Counted from the stretch's first letter, positions 48,400-59,914 are shown. The stretch: DNA of 64,000 bases from Epiperipatus broadwayi (GCA_028023455.1 JAQFVV010000043.1:1735483-1799482), one strand, 5' to 3'. Program-made: numbers and translations. Notes: generated from the letters alone by a model not told the origin.

Positions 48400-48905
48400 T
48401 ATACGTTATATTCTAGAACATTCCACTTTACGAAGGAATATATAAAAACTCGAAGATAAGGAAAATCAAGGTCTTTTTACACACACTTGCATGGTGGGAA
48501 CTGCTCGTACTAGAGAAGATAAAAGTAACCGAGTTTAGTGAGGACTAAGGAATAACCTAGTGACTTCCACCACTGAAGGTACCAAAGTGGAGCTAGGAAC
48601 TATACAGGCCACATTGGCCTTATTATAATTTATGTACATCATATTGGCATTTCACAAGTAATATTAGTCATATGTATAAATTGTAAACATATTAAGCGTG
48701 TCAGTAAAACCTCACTATCAGTAACTTAAAACGATAAAAATCAGTTATTTAGTTATAAAACGTTGTTTCCAAATTACTTTTGTTTCTGTTGGTCTGACCA
48801 TCTTACCCCTGATTGTAGTATTCGTGGTGGCTGTACACAGCGGAAAACTGGTGCAGTCGACAGGATAGAATTCAACTTGTAATTTTGTATCGTAATAGGG
48901 GCAAA
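48400..48905 (+). repeat. Possible solo LTR or LTR-like block
   Basis: Richer in GC than its surroundings, with a TATAAAAAC box at 48442, and GTGGTGGCTGTACACAGCGG and GGTGCAGTCGACAGGAT near the 3' end. No second LTR, no coding region. Inference from appearance only. Confidence 0.3.
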
Positions 48906-48929
48906 TCCTCACATTTAGCAATCTCTATC

Positions 48930-49000
48930 GTCATTATCATTTTCAACCATTATCGATCTACTGCTGGATAAAGGTCTCTCCAAGATCAATCCATCTTCTC
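48930..49000 (-). repeat. RTE LINE 3' terminal fragment (diverged)
   Basis: The stretch with TTTCAACCATTATCGATC, then GGTCTCTCCAAGATCAATC, matches the 3' end of the RTE copy at 366-450, with several substitutions. It is 5'-truncated and non-coding. Confidence 0.55.
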
Positions 49001-49309
49001 TATAACATTGAATAAGTAGCAGTTTGTAAATGTAAATATCAAACATTCACAGCTTAATGTATATAAAATTCAAATGCAAGTAAATTAATTTCACCCCTAA
49101 ACTATGTATAACTATGACTAATACATCAACAAATGATAAAGAATAGAGTTAATCCAACTATCCTTTAAATTTTCAATCTTTATAAGAGTTTGTTTGCTGA
49201 TTTTGCTGGAAATAAAGAATAAGAGGACCATTTAGCCCAATTTAAATATAATGTACATCATCAGAGTTTGATTTTAAACAATCTCTATACTATTAAATAT
49301 AAATATTGC

Positions 49310-49690
49310 ATTGCCAAATCCGTATAATATTAATATCATCTATATTCTTTATTACTTTTTACAACGCTTTATCCACTATTGGCAGTTTCGATTTCCCCAG
49401 CAATCTTCTTCAGAACTCGTGAGGCAAAAATATATAACTATCCCCCTGCTGGAGCAACACAACTAGAATCCTAGCTGACAGTTTCAATTGCCCCAGCAAT
49501 CTTCTTCAGAACTTATGAGGCAAGAATGCATAACTATACCCATTGCTGGAATCCTCGTTGCTCCAGTAGTAGGTATAGTTATACATTTTTGCCTCATAAG
49601 TTCTGAAGAAGATTGCTGGAGCAATCGAAACTGTCAATAGTGGATTTAAAAAAGCATTGTAAAAAGTAATGAGGAATATAGATGATATTA
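49310..49690. repeat. Repeat H, palindromic copy with three motif instances
   Basis: The motif (antisense CAGCAATCTTCTTCAGAAC) occurs at 49395 and 49490, and in sense at 49601. Arms such as TATAGTTATACATTTTTGCC / GGCAAGAATGCATAACTATA form a palindrome around 49545. Confidence 0.7.
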
Positions 49691-50363
49691 ATATTAAAAT
49701 ACAACTATCATTTACGATAGCATGAATGTATATAAAATTCAAACGTTGTAATATAGAGCTAAATAACCTCATACATAAACAAACGATAAAGAATAGAATC
49801 AATTCACCAATCCTATAAACTTTTTATCTTTATGTGCTTTCATTTGACATTGTTGTAAATAAAAAATGAAAGTTATATATGTGCTTAATTTAAATATGAC
49901 ATAAATCATTTTGAAATTATATACTGTATGTGCATAAAAAATAATCATATCTTTATTTTATTGATTGACTGTAATAATTATAATCAACTAACTTAAATGA
50001 GTTTTGTGTTTGGCTTTCAAAAGATAAAAATCAATCCAAGAGCCGTTAGCTTTTGAGTTCACCAAACACTGAAGTGACCAGGGAATGTGTGATAATTCAT
50101 AGGGCATAGCAATTCTAAACAATTTGGGCAGGTGATTGAAAATGTGCTTTAATACTATTACAATTTTCGCCAATTAAAGTTATATATCACTTTTTCTTCC
50201 TTTTACTTTTTACAACCCCCTTCCCCCAATATAATCTTGACTAATTCTGTCCTGCTAAAACATTTCCAATCTAATTTGTCTTCTATTTGAATTCTTCAAT
50301 GAATATACTTTTTCACTGGTTTAAAAACAATCTTATATACAATATTAATCTTTCAATCTAGAC

Positions 50364-50532
50364 CAGTGGCTCTCGACCCTTTAATACAGTTCCTTATGTT
50401 GTGGTGACTCCTAACCTTAAAATTATTTTTGTTGTTACTTCATAACTGTTTTTTCCAACGGTCTTAGGTGACCTCTGAGAATGGGTTGTTTAACCCTCAA
50501 TGGGATCGCGACCCACAGTTTGAGAACCGCTG
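50364..50532. mobile_element. hAT-type MITE, 169 bp, with 8-bp target duplication
   Basis: Ends CAGTGGCTCTCGACC and GTTTGAGAACCGCTG form hAT-style terminal inverted repeats. The perfect 8-bp direct repeat ATCTAGAC flanks it (50356-50363 and 50533-50540). It lies 132 nt inside the intron after the exon ending at 50664. No coding capacity. Confidence 0.85.
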
Positions 50533-50663
50533 ATCTAGACCCAATTTTCAAAAACTTTTTATATTTTTTCTTCTTAATAATCTTTATTTATCCATATAGT
50601 TATATATGCAAATGTATAAACAAATATATTTATAATTTAATAGAATATTTTAGATTTTGTTAC

Positions 50664-50832
50664 CTAAATATTTATCGACTACAGCTTTAATTTCAGGATC
50701 TTCTTCATATTCCGAAGTAATGTTTACTTCTTCTATACTAACATCTACAGGTTGATCAGGATTAAACGTTAGAGTGATTTTCGAAAACTGTCGAAAATCT
50801 GTACCACTTTTAATTACATATCTCCCATTCAC
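50664..50832 (-). CDS. 5'-nucleotidase-like gene, third visible exon (end of phosphoesterase domain and linker)
   Basis: The acceptor TTATTTACAG precedes 169 nt. The reading frame starts in phase 0 and ends in phase 1 at a GTAACA donor. The peptide starts VNGRYVIKSGTDFRQFSKI, followed by TLTFNPDQPVDVSIEEVNI and an acidic stretch ending EIKAVVDKYL. KSGTDFRQFSK is typical of the end of the phosphoesterase domain in YfkN-like proteins, where the family checks for substrate release before the linker to the C-terminal domain. A tRNA-derived SINE lies only 25 nt upstream of this acceptor, and a hAT MITE lies 132 nt downstream of the donor. Confidence 0.92.
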
Positions 50833-50857
50833 CTGTAAATAAATAAAAAAAAGTGGT

Positions 50858-50962
50858 GTTAGCGGAGAGGTCAGCGCAGCTGCCTTGCAAGCAAGCAGTT
50901 GGTTGCAGACGATTGTTGCAGGTTCGCCTCCCAGCCGATGCTATGATATATGGAAAAAAAAG
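50858..50962 (+). repeat. tRNA-derived SINE (family T) next to an exon
   Basis: AGCGGAGAGGTCAGCGCAGC, CTGCCTTGCAAGCAAGCAG, T arm CAGGTTCGCCTCCCAGCC, tail CTATGATATATGG plus oligo-A. Flanked by AAAAAAGTGGTG at both sides (target duplication). Its left border is 25 nt upstream of the exon beginning at 50832 (gene on the minus strand). Confidence 0.75.
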
Positions 50963-51354
50963 AAAAAAGTGGTGATAATTTCATCCTAATTATTAAATAA
51001 ATGATATCACATTAGATCGTCTTTTTTTTGTCACTTTACAAAAACAATGTCAACATATTAAAAATTTATAACTAAGAACAATAAAAAATTTTTAAAAAGG
51101 CATAAATGTTATTAGAAATAATCATATAAATAAGAAAAATGCTTTAAGTATATAAACAAATAAAAACACAAGTTTAACTATATTTTTGAAAACAACAACA
51201 ACAGGTATTTAAAAATAGTAGGATTAAACATTTCAAAACTTAAAATAAAAAAACAAAATTTCTCAATAACTCTAATACAATTTTTAAGAATAATAATAAA
51301 CAGAATCGGATCAAAAAGATATTGATAATAATTTAATTTATGACACCTACAAGT

Positions 51355-52030
51355 TAGGGGGGGGGGGACTTTTATAAACGACTTGGGTGTGTCTGGAAGG
51401 GTGTTTTTAATTTATATTAGATGCACAACATATTTCCGTTACATATCAGATTTAAACCTAAATATAAAAGCATAAATATACAAACAAAAAACACACATCA
51501 ATAATTAAAGCTCTACATATATAAGTTTTATATCTAGGCCATTTTTAAGCACACAATGAAATAATTTAAATATATAATCAGTGGCAGTAAGAATATTAAA
51601 TATATGAAACATTTGTCTGTCCATTTGAAAATGCCTCTAAAATAAAATTTACACTATAAGCAATTTATTATAATGGTAGTTCTATTATTTTATTTCAGAT
51701 TGACCTTAGTCAAAAAGGGGGGGACAATAATTTCGGCCCCAGGGTGGCCTTTGGGGTTTCCTTTCCAAATTTTTTCTTATGGGGGGGGGTGGAGAGGTGG
51801 GGGGGGGGGGGGTTGGAGACTTCTCTTTAAATAATGGGGAAGTTCTATTTTATTATATATTTAAGACCTATTATTTTATATTTTTTTAAAAATGATGATT
51901 TGTCTGAACAAATTATTGTTGGTTGGTTATCAATTAATTGTTTTTTTTTTTTTTTTTTTTTTATTTTATATGTGTTTGTGTGTATGAGTGTTATAATATG
52001 GGGGGGAGGGGGGGGGGGGGGGGGGGTGGT
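51355..52030. repeat. Cluster of G-homopolymer runs and a long T-run
   Basis: Runs of 10 to 18 G occur at about 51357, 51715, 51781, 51800 and 52003-52026, and a T-run of about 23 at 51940. Short open frames across them are artefacts. The G-rich strand is opposite to the nucleotidase mRNA. Confidence 0.85.
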
Positions 52031-52636
52031 GATTGTGATATACCCTGTATACAATCATTTTTAATAAACTTGCAAAAAATACCTTTTATCAATGCTAATT
52101 TATTAGTTAGACAATATACCGTATATATATCTGACGAAGCGTGACTTTTTTTTTTTAATTATGTTTTTATTTTACTTGCCACAACAATTTCCACATAATT
52201 AAAAGATCGTGCATAATTTAAAATGCGATTTAGTTCAAATTATAAATCAATTTTATACTTTATTTTGCTTAGATCACGCATATATATATATGTATATTCC
52301 AGGTACCACCATCATATATATATAGCGTCATATTTGGTTGTTTGCTATTTTTTAAATTATTTTAAAATAATCAGTAAAAATTATATCACTGATACATGTG
52401 TTTAGTATGGCGGGATGATGAAATCAAAATTTTATTAAAGATAATAAATGTTTGACGAAATATAATTTAAGTTGTAAACAAGATATTAACATTATGTGAA
52501 GTTCTTATAATCTATTAATAATGCATTAGTCAAACTCATTCCATTCGATAAAAAAAAAAGTTTGAATAGTTTGTTCTTTTTTTAGCAAAATAGAGATTTT
52601 GTTTATGTTTGACAAAATAGCTTATATACACTAATG

Positions 52637-53120
52637 CAGTGGTCTTCAACCTTTTCACACCTGCGGACCGGTAAAAATAAGAATAAGGTTTCGCGAACCG
52701 GCAAAAATAAGGATAAGGTTTCATGGACCAGCAGAAGTCTATAGATAAATTTTCTTAAAGATGTAAACAGCTTAGCCTTAGATGAAGTTATATATATATG
52801 GAGTTTGTATAATAAAAAACTTCTTTTTTTTTTAATTTTGAATTTTTTTAGAAAAGTAATAAAAAATTTAATTCTACCCCCCCCCCCCCATAAACATCTG
52901 TGATAACTAGAAAAACAAATTAATTTATTTATGACTGATTAGATTTTGTTCTGTTTCTTTTTTTTAAATCAGGTAAAAGTGCGATGAAAAAAATAAATAA
53001 AAATTGTTTATATTAATTAAAAGTTTAAAATCTTATTATTTTGTTATTAAAACTTTTTTGCCAGTCTATCGCGGACCAGCAAAAAACTTCTACGGACCGG
53101 CACCGGGCTGCGGACCGTAC
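52637..53120. mobile_element. hAT-like non-autonomous element, right end lost
   Basis: The left end CAGTGGTCTTCAACC is followed by GCGGACCGG repeats (GCGAACCGGC, GGACCAGC); a complementary GCGGACCAGC, CTACGGACCGGC, GGGCTGCGGACC block is at 53060-53115. The expected right terminal repeat is missing. Confidence 0.6.
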
Positions 53121-53539
53121 TTATTGTTGTTACTACATTATTGTATGTGCAACTTGTTGGATCGATTTTGTGAGGTTGAATATGTACATATTTTAGTGAA
53201 TTTTTTAAATAGAATTTTAATTAAATAATTTAATATATCAAGCACACAGTTCTTCTTTTCAAAATAGTTCATAAATATCCAATATAGAAATAAAACAAAC
53301 TAACTCCTTCTTAAAAACTTGCTTTTTATATGACTATAATCATGAAACATAAACCCAACGTTTCGACTATTTTATAGTCTTTTTCAAGGCACACTAAAAT
53401 AAAATAATTTTTCTACAGAAGCACTCATTCCGTTCAATAGTTCAATACATAGACGCTTCGTCCCTGATATATATTTAAATATGAGTATTGTCTATACTAA
53501 AGTTCTGTATAATTAAATCGACATATTAATATCCTATGT

Positions 53540-53955
53540 GTAAGGGGTCAGATTGAGTTAAGGTCAACATGGGCATGACAATAATATTAGCATCATCAAA
53601 GTTGAGTTAATTTCATCAACATGGGCATGACAATAATATTCGCATCATCAAAGTCTTTGAACATTTCATCCTTGGATTTCAATGATATGGATGGCTGAAG
53701 AGTTGGAGAAGGTTGAAGCTTGGCCATTAAAGTTTGAAGCTTTGCTATCTTAATATAAAATGAGCAGTGATAGTATATATGTGTTGGAGATGGTAATCTG
53801 GACCAACTGATGAGTGCTAGTTCAGCACAAAATACGTATATTGGAGATCATTTATCTTTTCCACATGTATGTGATCATGTATTTTAATTGTATAAGATGG
53901 ATTGAACAGCTGTGGGGTATTTGAAAGTCTGAGTTCAAGTCCCTTATAAATATAT
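53540..53955 (+). repeat. Family C, long sense copy with internal duplication
   Basis: Starts GTCAGATTGAGTTAAGGTC; the block TCAACATGGGCATGACAATA is tandemly repeated (53562 and 53619). It continues through GATATGGATGGCTGAAGAG to the B-box-like GAGTTCAAGTCCC end. About 415 nt, the fullest copy here. Confidence 0.6.
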
Positions 53956-53959
53956 ACAT

Positions 53960-56430
53960 ATATTATGTATTAATCCCAAACTATTGATATGATCCACAGA
54001 TGTCAAATAGTAGCATGTTTTTCAGACATAATAACTACTAGTAATAAAACACAGATTTAGTATAAAATGTAGAGAATTATATAGAAGATTTAATGATGTT
54101 GGATATAACAAGCACATTCTATATCAACTAGTGGAATATTTTTATCATAAAGTAAGGCATAAAACCAAGCATAATATAGATCATAAACCTTGGATAACTA
54201 TACCATACATGTCTATAATTTATTCAGTGATTTAGCTTGCATGACTTTAGTATTATTTTCTGATCTACTGCATATTTAAGTATGCTAATTAATATGAAAG
54301 GGCAGGATTACTTTACGTAGATCTCAAGTTCTGTTACATGTAGAATCCAGTATATTCGCCTGTAGTAAAACAAGTGTAAATAATAAATCATGATTAAAAC
54401 AGCATATAGACCAAAATAATAGATAGAGGAGTAGTATATTATATATATCAGTATTCTTTAATCATGAAAATGAATTCAGTTTTGGTCTACATAGAATGAA
54501 AATTGTTTGTGAAGGCTGTGATAGCATATGGTGAATGTTAAAGGAGGCATGGTTCATTTCAAATTCAAAAAATATTATTAACCAAAAATCAAATAATATA
54601 TAACTAAAAATATTCAACATAAATACAGCTTTAGATAAAAGCTAGCATAATAATTTGAAGCCATGGTTATGGTATATTGCATTGAAAGTATGCTAGTGTC
54701 CTTAAGCTAAATATGAGAGTCCATATAGACCACATACACATATATATATAATGTGATTATTACAACATCACAATGATGACATTTAATAGAACAAAAGACT
54801 AATATGTGATACTGCATTGGTGATCCATAATTGCTTTTAGTCACTAACTGTCATAAACAATTAGAAGCAAAAAAACTTTTATCTATCAGCAAATAAAACT
54901 TTTGTTAATTACAAATTTTAATAATCTTAAGACATCCATTATTTTTAATATTTAAATTCCTCTAGTGTGAATATGATCTTTCACCATCACTGTTAATGAT
55001 CTATTAAAAGAAGAGATCTTCCATATCATCTCAATGCTGATTTATTTAACTACTGCCTATCTTTAAAACATCAATCTCCTTTAGCCTACCACTTCTCTCC
55101 TTTTCATATTCCATAGCACAATACTGCATATTCTTCATAAATCCACTTCATCTAATTTGTCTTCTTTATAATTTTCTTATTGAAAGATCTCTTAATATCT
55201 TTAATACTTCAACATTGCAAATTCTATTCATATCTATTCTATTCTTCAAAATTACAATTTGAAGCCCTTTAATATTTTCATATCTCTTTTTCTTGATCAA
55301 ATCTCAGCTTCAGTTCAAGTTGACTCCAAATAAAAAAAAAAAAAAACCCTTTCCTTAGTCATAATTTTTAACAGTCCATAAAAAATCCCAAATCTTAGTA
55401 TTAATTTTCATTTGATAAAAAAAGATATTAATACAGATTTATTCAAACGATAATTTTAAGATGTGTATTCCAATAAATTAAGACAGTAAAGAATGTTTTT
55501 TTTTTGTCTAAGCAAAAAATTTTTTTTAAATTTACTTTTGTACAGAAACATTGTAATCTAAGTATAAGTTAATTGAAAATAACAATTTTAAATAGTTATC
55601 AAATACTTTGACAATTTTTTAATGAACATAATCATTTTTATTACGATAATTCTATTTACATATATATTTAAGGCTATAACCTTAATACTATGCGCCTTGA
55701 GTGTTCAGTTTGCCACTAGAGGGACTTCTGCAAATCTTCACACAAGATTACTAATTTATAAAGATAAGAGCGGCCACTCGTATCTTCAACCTACTTTCTA
55801 ATTATATAGGCGAATCTAAAGCATTTTGATTTGCAAATCAACTTCTATATGCAGTATCTTCAAATACCACATGATCACCATTCTTTATGCTTATGCAAGC
55901 TATTTTTCTTTTGAAATAAGTATTTATTGTTACAAAATAAATGCTTTTGTATTACTGCAAGGTGTCTTGGAAACTTACTATTTATATTAGATTAAGGTAA
56001 CTTTATTTGAATTAAAAGATTGAAGAGTCTTATGGATTTTGTAATCAATAATATGTTTTTGTTTTTTTTTCCAAACTAATAATGATTGGTTGTTAACTTC
56101 TATTAAAAATAAAATAAATAATCAAATGACTTTATTGGTCGGGAATTCATAAGCAATTTGAATATCGGAAGTGCCAGAATTGGAACAATAAGAGGACCTT
56201 ATGTTCCAAAATCTGATACTCTATGATTGCATTAAACCACACAGGGTTTAAATTTATTTTTGATTAAAAATGAAAGTAAAATAAATATAAATGTCAAACA
56301 TTTTATTATATATATCATATTAATAACATAATGGCACATTACAGTTTATGATGTTATGATTTAGTCAAAGTAGTTTCTTATCTACATATTCTATCTGCTT
56401 TTGGGCAGCGAGCTTTGCATATTTATAAAT
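53960..56430. other. Intronic; no gene seen
   Basis: AT-rich; no exon-like or repeat structure shared with the rest of the window was recognised. Confidence 0.45.
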
Positions 56431-56431
56431 A

Positions 56432-56760
56432 TCATTAAAAATCATTCAACACTTAGACAATCCCAATATCAATAATAATCAACAACACATGGTCACTATT
56501 TCTTATGCTAGCACATTACTGTTATTAAAACAGGCAAAATTCTCCATATAGTAGTGCCACTCAGTGATATCCATTGATTATTCTGGTTGGCACTGAGTGG
56601 CACTACTATATGGAGAGTTTTGCCTGTTTTAATAACAATCAACAATTCCAAACTGTTGTCAACACCCTCCTTTATTAGATTGCCGTGACAACAGTTTGAA
56701 ATTGTTGATTGTTACTGATATTGGGATTATCTAAGTGTTGACTGGTTTTAATGATTACTT
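56432..56760. repeat. Family E foldback with a family A hairpin nested in it
   Basis: Outer arms (ATTCAACACTTAGACAATCC on the left; complement ending near 56755) belong to family E. The left arm is interrupted at 56521-56636 by a 116-bp hairpin made only of the two ends of family A, with arms of 46 nt that match almost perfectly. This gives an order of insertion: family E first, then family A. Confidence 0.75.
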
Positions 56761-56764
56761 ACAA

Positions 56765-57865
56765 ACCCATTTAACCTTGAGCATTATTATAGAGACCCCC
56801 ACACACATATATATGTAAATTGTCATGTGATAATTTTTTCTTCAAAATTAATAATATACTAGTTTAAATAAGGCTAAACATATTAATTATAATTGTAAAT
56901 AATATACAAATAAAATATTTTATAATAAACATTTATTTTTTGTGCATTAAAAATCTCAAAAATTAATTTTCTTCAACCACAGTTTTCTATTTAGCCTGAA
57001 ATAACATTCTGGATACCCAACACTTTTATTTTAAATTAAATATAAAAATCCCAATTACGGTTGGAAAAAACAATTACTTTTATGACTTTTGATTCATCAG
57101 TAAATAAAAACATTTATTATAAAATATTTTATAAATATTTTTAATTTTTTAGTATTTGGAATATTTTTTGTAATTATTCCTATTTAAACATAAAAACAAT
57201 GTCACAATATCTGTAACATTTTTTATTAAATTCACGGGAAGATTAAAAATTGATTCAATATTATTTTATGGAAATGATTTTATAATCGAGAGAAAATAAT
57301 ATTTCACCAATTTTAATAAGGGCAACTTTTATAAGATTTGTTTTATTTCAATTTTAATTGATCGTTGCTATTTTTAAATCACTAACCCCTTTTTTAAATA
57401 AAAGGATTAAAAATATATACTGCCTTTTTTTATGCATTACTGAACTGATATCAACACATTCAAAATTCGATTTGCTAATCCTTCTATCATAAACAAACCT
57501 GATACATTAAAATGTCATATTTCACTGTCATCAATTTCTAACATATGTACAAAATTTGAAGCACGTCTGCTTGATAGCAATCTGTTAAACCCAATTATAA
57601 AATTTACCTTAAACAAGCAAACAAACAAACAAAAAGAATTTTTAATTTAAATAAGAGTTTAAAAATAGGATGAAACGAGACATCATCAATAATACCAATT
57701 ATGAAAATTTTAGTTATAAATGGCCGCACTTCTTTATGAATAACAGCAAATGAAATGTTAAACTTAATTTTAATAGGCATAATATAAAGTTTTAATTTTT
57801 AATATTATTAAAATATTCAAAAAGATATAATAAAAAAAAGTAAATTAATTTAAAAGAAAAAATAC
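56765..57865. other. Intronic; no gene seen
   Basis: Very AT-rich sequence 3' of the second visible exon. Confidence 0.45.
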
Positions 57866-57869
57866 AAAC

Positions 57870-57992
57870 CCTTTTAACTTCGTAACAATGGTCATGGCCT
57901 CCAAGTATTAAATCAATTTCATCAACATTTTCAGCCAGTCGAACATCATTAGGAAATCTCATATGAGTTAAGGCTATAATGTAGTCACAGCC
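57870..57992 (-). CDS. 5'-nucleotidase-like gene, second visible exon (41 codons, GGHDH metal-binding motif)
   Basis: The acceptor TTTTTCATAG precedes 123 nt in frame 0, and the donor is GTTTGT. The peptide begins GCDYIIALTHMRFPNDVRL, continues through ENVDEIDLIL and ends GGHDHCYEVKR. The THM histidine and the GGHDH motif correspond to late metal ligands of the calcineurin-like phosphoesterase fold used by 5'-nucleotidases. All key residues visible here are intact, so this copy looks functional. It joins in frame to an exon starting VNGRY, which is the order expected in the family. Confidence 0.9.
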
Positions 57993-58266
57993 CTATGAAA
58001 AATAATAAGCACAGAATGATGCAAGCTTTTATAAATATTCTATAATAAGATTATGTAAATATAAAATAAAATTCAATACTACTTAATCTAATAAAGTGGC
58101 AAACATATATTTTAATTTAAATAGAATCAATTAATATATATATATGTGCTCTGTGCACAGATAATGAAGCTATTAAATGTAAGTAAAATTATCAAAAGTT
58201 ATCGCCAAGCACTTTCGGGACAGTTACAAATAAAAGTATTTATTCCAATTTATATAAAATATTTAC

Positions 58267-58392
58267 TTGCTGTTTTAATTCTTGTGCTAATTTTCGTCCT
58301 TCCGTAACATAATCGGTATATGTAATATCTTCTGGAGATATTGTGGCGAGAGTATCAATCCATTCTGCTTCAACGAGACCAATAATTCCAAA
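58267..58392 (-). CDS. 5'-nucleotidase-like gene, first visible exon (42 codons, metallophosphoesterase domain)
   Basis: Reading from 58392 downward, an AG acceptor (ATTAG before the exon) is followed by 126 nt open in frame 0, ending in a GTAAAT donor. The translation begins FGIIGLVEAEW and contains SPEDITYTDYV and EGRKLAQELKQQ. This is the segment of the metallophosphoesterase domain just before the THM and GGHDH metal-binding motifs. The preceding exon must end in phase 0. I found no upstream exon with a GNHD motif between 58.4 and 64 kb, so the 5' part of the gene probably lies off the right edge. The exon is phase 0 at both ends and joins directly to the next exon, 274 nt away. Confidence 0.85.
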
Positions 58393-58849
58393 CTAATCAT
58401 TAAAAAAAACATAAGTCATTAAACAAATTAATGAGCAAAAAAGAGATTATTTTATGTGTGTGTGTGTATGATTTAATAATATTAAATACAAAAATGTTCT
58501 GCAGATTTTTGCAATATTCTAAATAGGGTTTAATAAGGTTTATAATATAAATCTATATGTTGAGATGTTAACATAAATTATATTATAGAAACGGGATGCA
58601 ATAACATACTGCACCAATAAGATAAGCGATTATCATTTGCTTATAGCATATGATTGCCTAGTTATCGCAGCCTCTCTTTGGGCAGAAAATTTAAAATATA
58701 CACATACATAATCAAAATATATATAAAGGATTAAAAACACTGTATGACAAGAATTTACTAATTACATCATTAATATAAAATCCCTAGTTCCAAATCCACT
58801 TCAAATTTGTGAATTTTTTGGATTACAAGAAATGATCTTTTATCCCCTC

Positions 58850-59085
58850 ATTGTGCAAGCCAAAGTAATCAATGGATGCAAGATTTGTGCATAAATCCCT
58901 ATCTAGGGCCTACTCATCCAATATCTCCAGACTAGTTTCTAGCTTGTGACTTTCATCAGTGAGGAGCCTTGGATCTGAATAGGCACTAGATAGGGATTTT
59001 ATGCACAAACCCTTTTTGTATCCATTGATTACTCTGGCTTGCATTGACTAACACTACTCTATGGAGAGTTTTAGCTTCTGTTTTA
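58850..59085. repeat. Family A, palindromic copy
   Basis: The antisense left part with core (58850-58980) is joined to a sense 3' half starting TAGGCACTAGATAGGG and ending near TTTTAGCTTCTG. Confidence 0.65.
58924..58965 (-). ncRNA. Hammerhead-like core, family A (minus strand, one helix I mismatch)
   Basis: On the minus strand: TCCTCA, CTGATGA, hairpin AGT-CACA-AGCT region, GAAAC, TA, GTC, TGGAGA. One C-A mismatch in helix I; core bases intact. Confidence 0.4.
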
Positions 59086-59122
59086 ACAACTTGAGTAAGC
59101 ATAAGAAATGGTGATCATGCAA

Positions 59123-59540
59123 TGATTAGTGGTTTAGTACCAATCCTGCACAACAGGATAATGATGGCTATGGCTATTAAATAACCAAAGACACCAAAAT
59201 GTATAAGCACTGAACTGAGTTCAGATCTATATGGCTATATAAGCAAATGAGCTTGGATTGAAATTATTATTGTTTTCAAATTTTAGACTCATAGCTTTAT
59301 AGTTAACTAAAAAGATAAAAGGTGACTGCTAGTGAATTGCATTAGATCCTAAGATCTAGGTGCAATGCTCCCATATCCAAAGCTCCTTACTGATGAAGCC
59401 ACAAGTCAGAAACTAGCCTGGAAATATTGGATGAGTAGGCACTAGATAGGGACTTTATGCACAAACCTTCTTGCATCATCGATTACTCTGGTTTGCACTG
59501 AGTGGCACTACTGTGAGTTTTTGCCTCTGTTTTTAGGGGA
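59123..59540 (+). repeat. Family A, longest sense copy
   Basis: Starts near TTAGTGGTTTAGTACC, includes ACAACAGGATAATGATGGC, the GTTCAGATCTATATGGC block also seen in family B, the AAGGTGACTGCTAG block, and a core whose cleavage triplet is GCC instead of GTC (59414-59418 region), so it is predicted inactive. It ends near TTTTTGCCTCTGTTTT. It serves as the best guide to the full-length element (about 410 bp). Confidence 0.65.
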
Positions 59541-59914
59541 AAAGTTACACTAGAAATACCAAGATGTTAAAAAAACCAAAATGGAAAATCGAATAGTTAC
59601 AATAGTTTTTAATCATAGATAATTTGACTTTGAACCCAATTTAAATAATCGTTATCCTGCATTATAGTGCAGGGGTATAGTGGCAAATTCTAGAGGTCAA
59701 GATACATAGACTACAGCTCAGCTCTGCCATTTAAATTCTCTACCAATATACTAATTAATTCATTTTGTTATTGATGTCGTTACATAATTTGATGAAATTT
59801 CACTTCCTTTGGATATTTGTCATCTGAATTGTAATTACTGTATTTGACAGCATATAGGATGCGTCCATTTTAGAGGTACTTTGCAGGGAAAAATATTTTA
59901 TTGTATATTTATAT

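Larger units (their letters stand above)
13147..58392 (-). other. Partial multi-exon 5'-nucleotidase/YfkN-like metallophosphoesterase gene (span of visible exons)
   Basis: Seven minus-strand exons share one reading frame, have matching intron phases (0,0,1,1,1,0) and encode consecutive parts of one family: an N-terminal metallophosphoesterase domain followed by a 5'-nucleotidase C-terminal domain. Proteins of this family hydrolyse phosphate from nucleotides or related phosphoesters using two metal ions. The exact substrate of the invertebrate YfkN-like branch is unknown to me. The visible part starts mid-way through the metallophosphoesterase domain and stops shortly after the C-terminal motif GKDGF. 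The N-terminal metal-binding motifs (DxH, GDxxD, GNHD type) and any signal peptide are not in the window, nor is the C-terminal tail. Visible introns are about 0.3, 7.0, 4.4, 4.6, 18.7 and 9.3 kb and hold most of the repeats listed here. Exons were found by homology recognised by eye and by splice-site fit, so very small extra exons could be missed. Confidence 0.85.

Noticed and set aside
51834-52144. Open frames across poly-G and poly-T runs
   Set aside because: Low-complexity artefacts (Gly, Pro, Phe, Lys runs).
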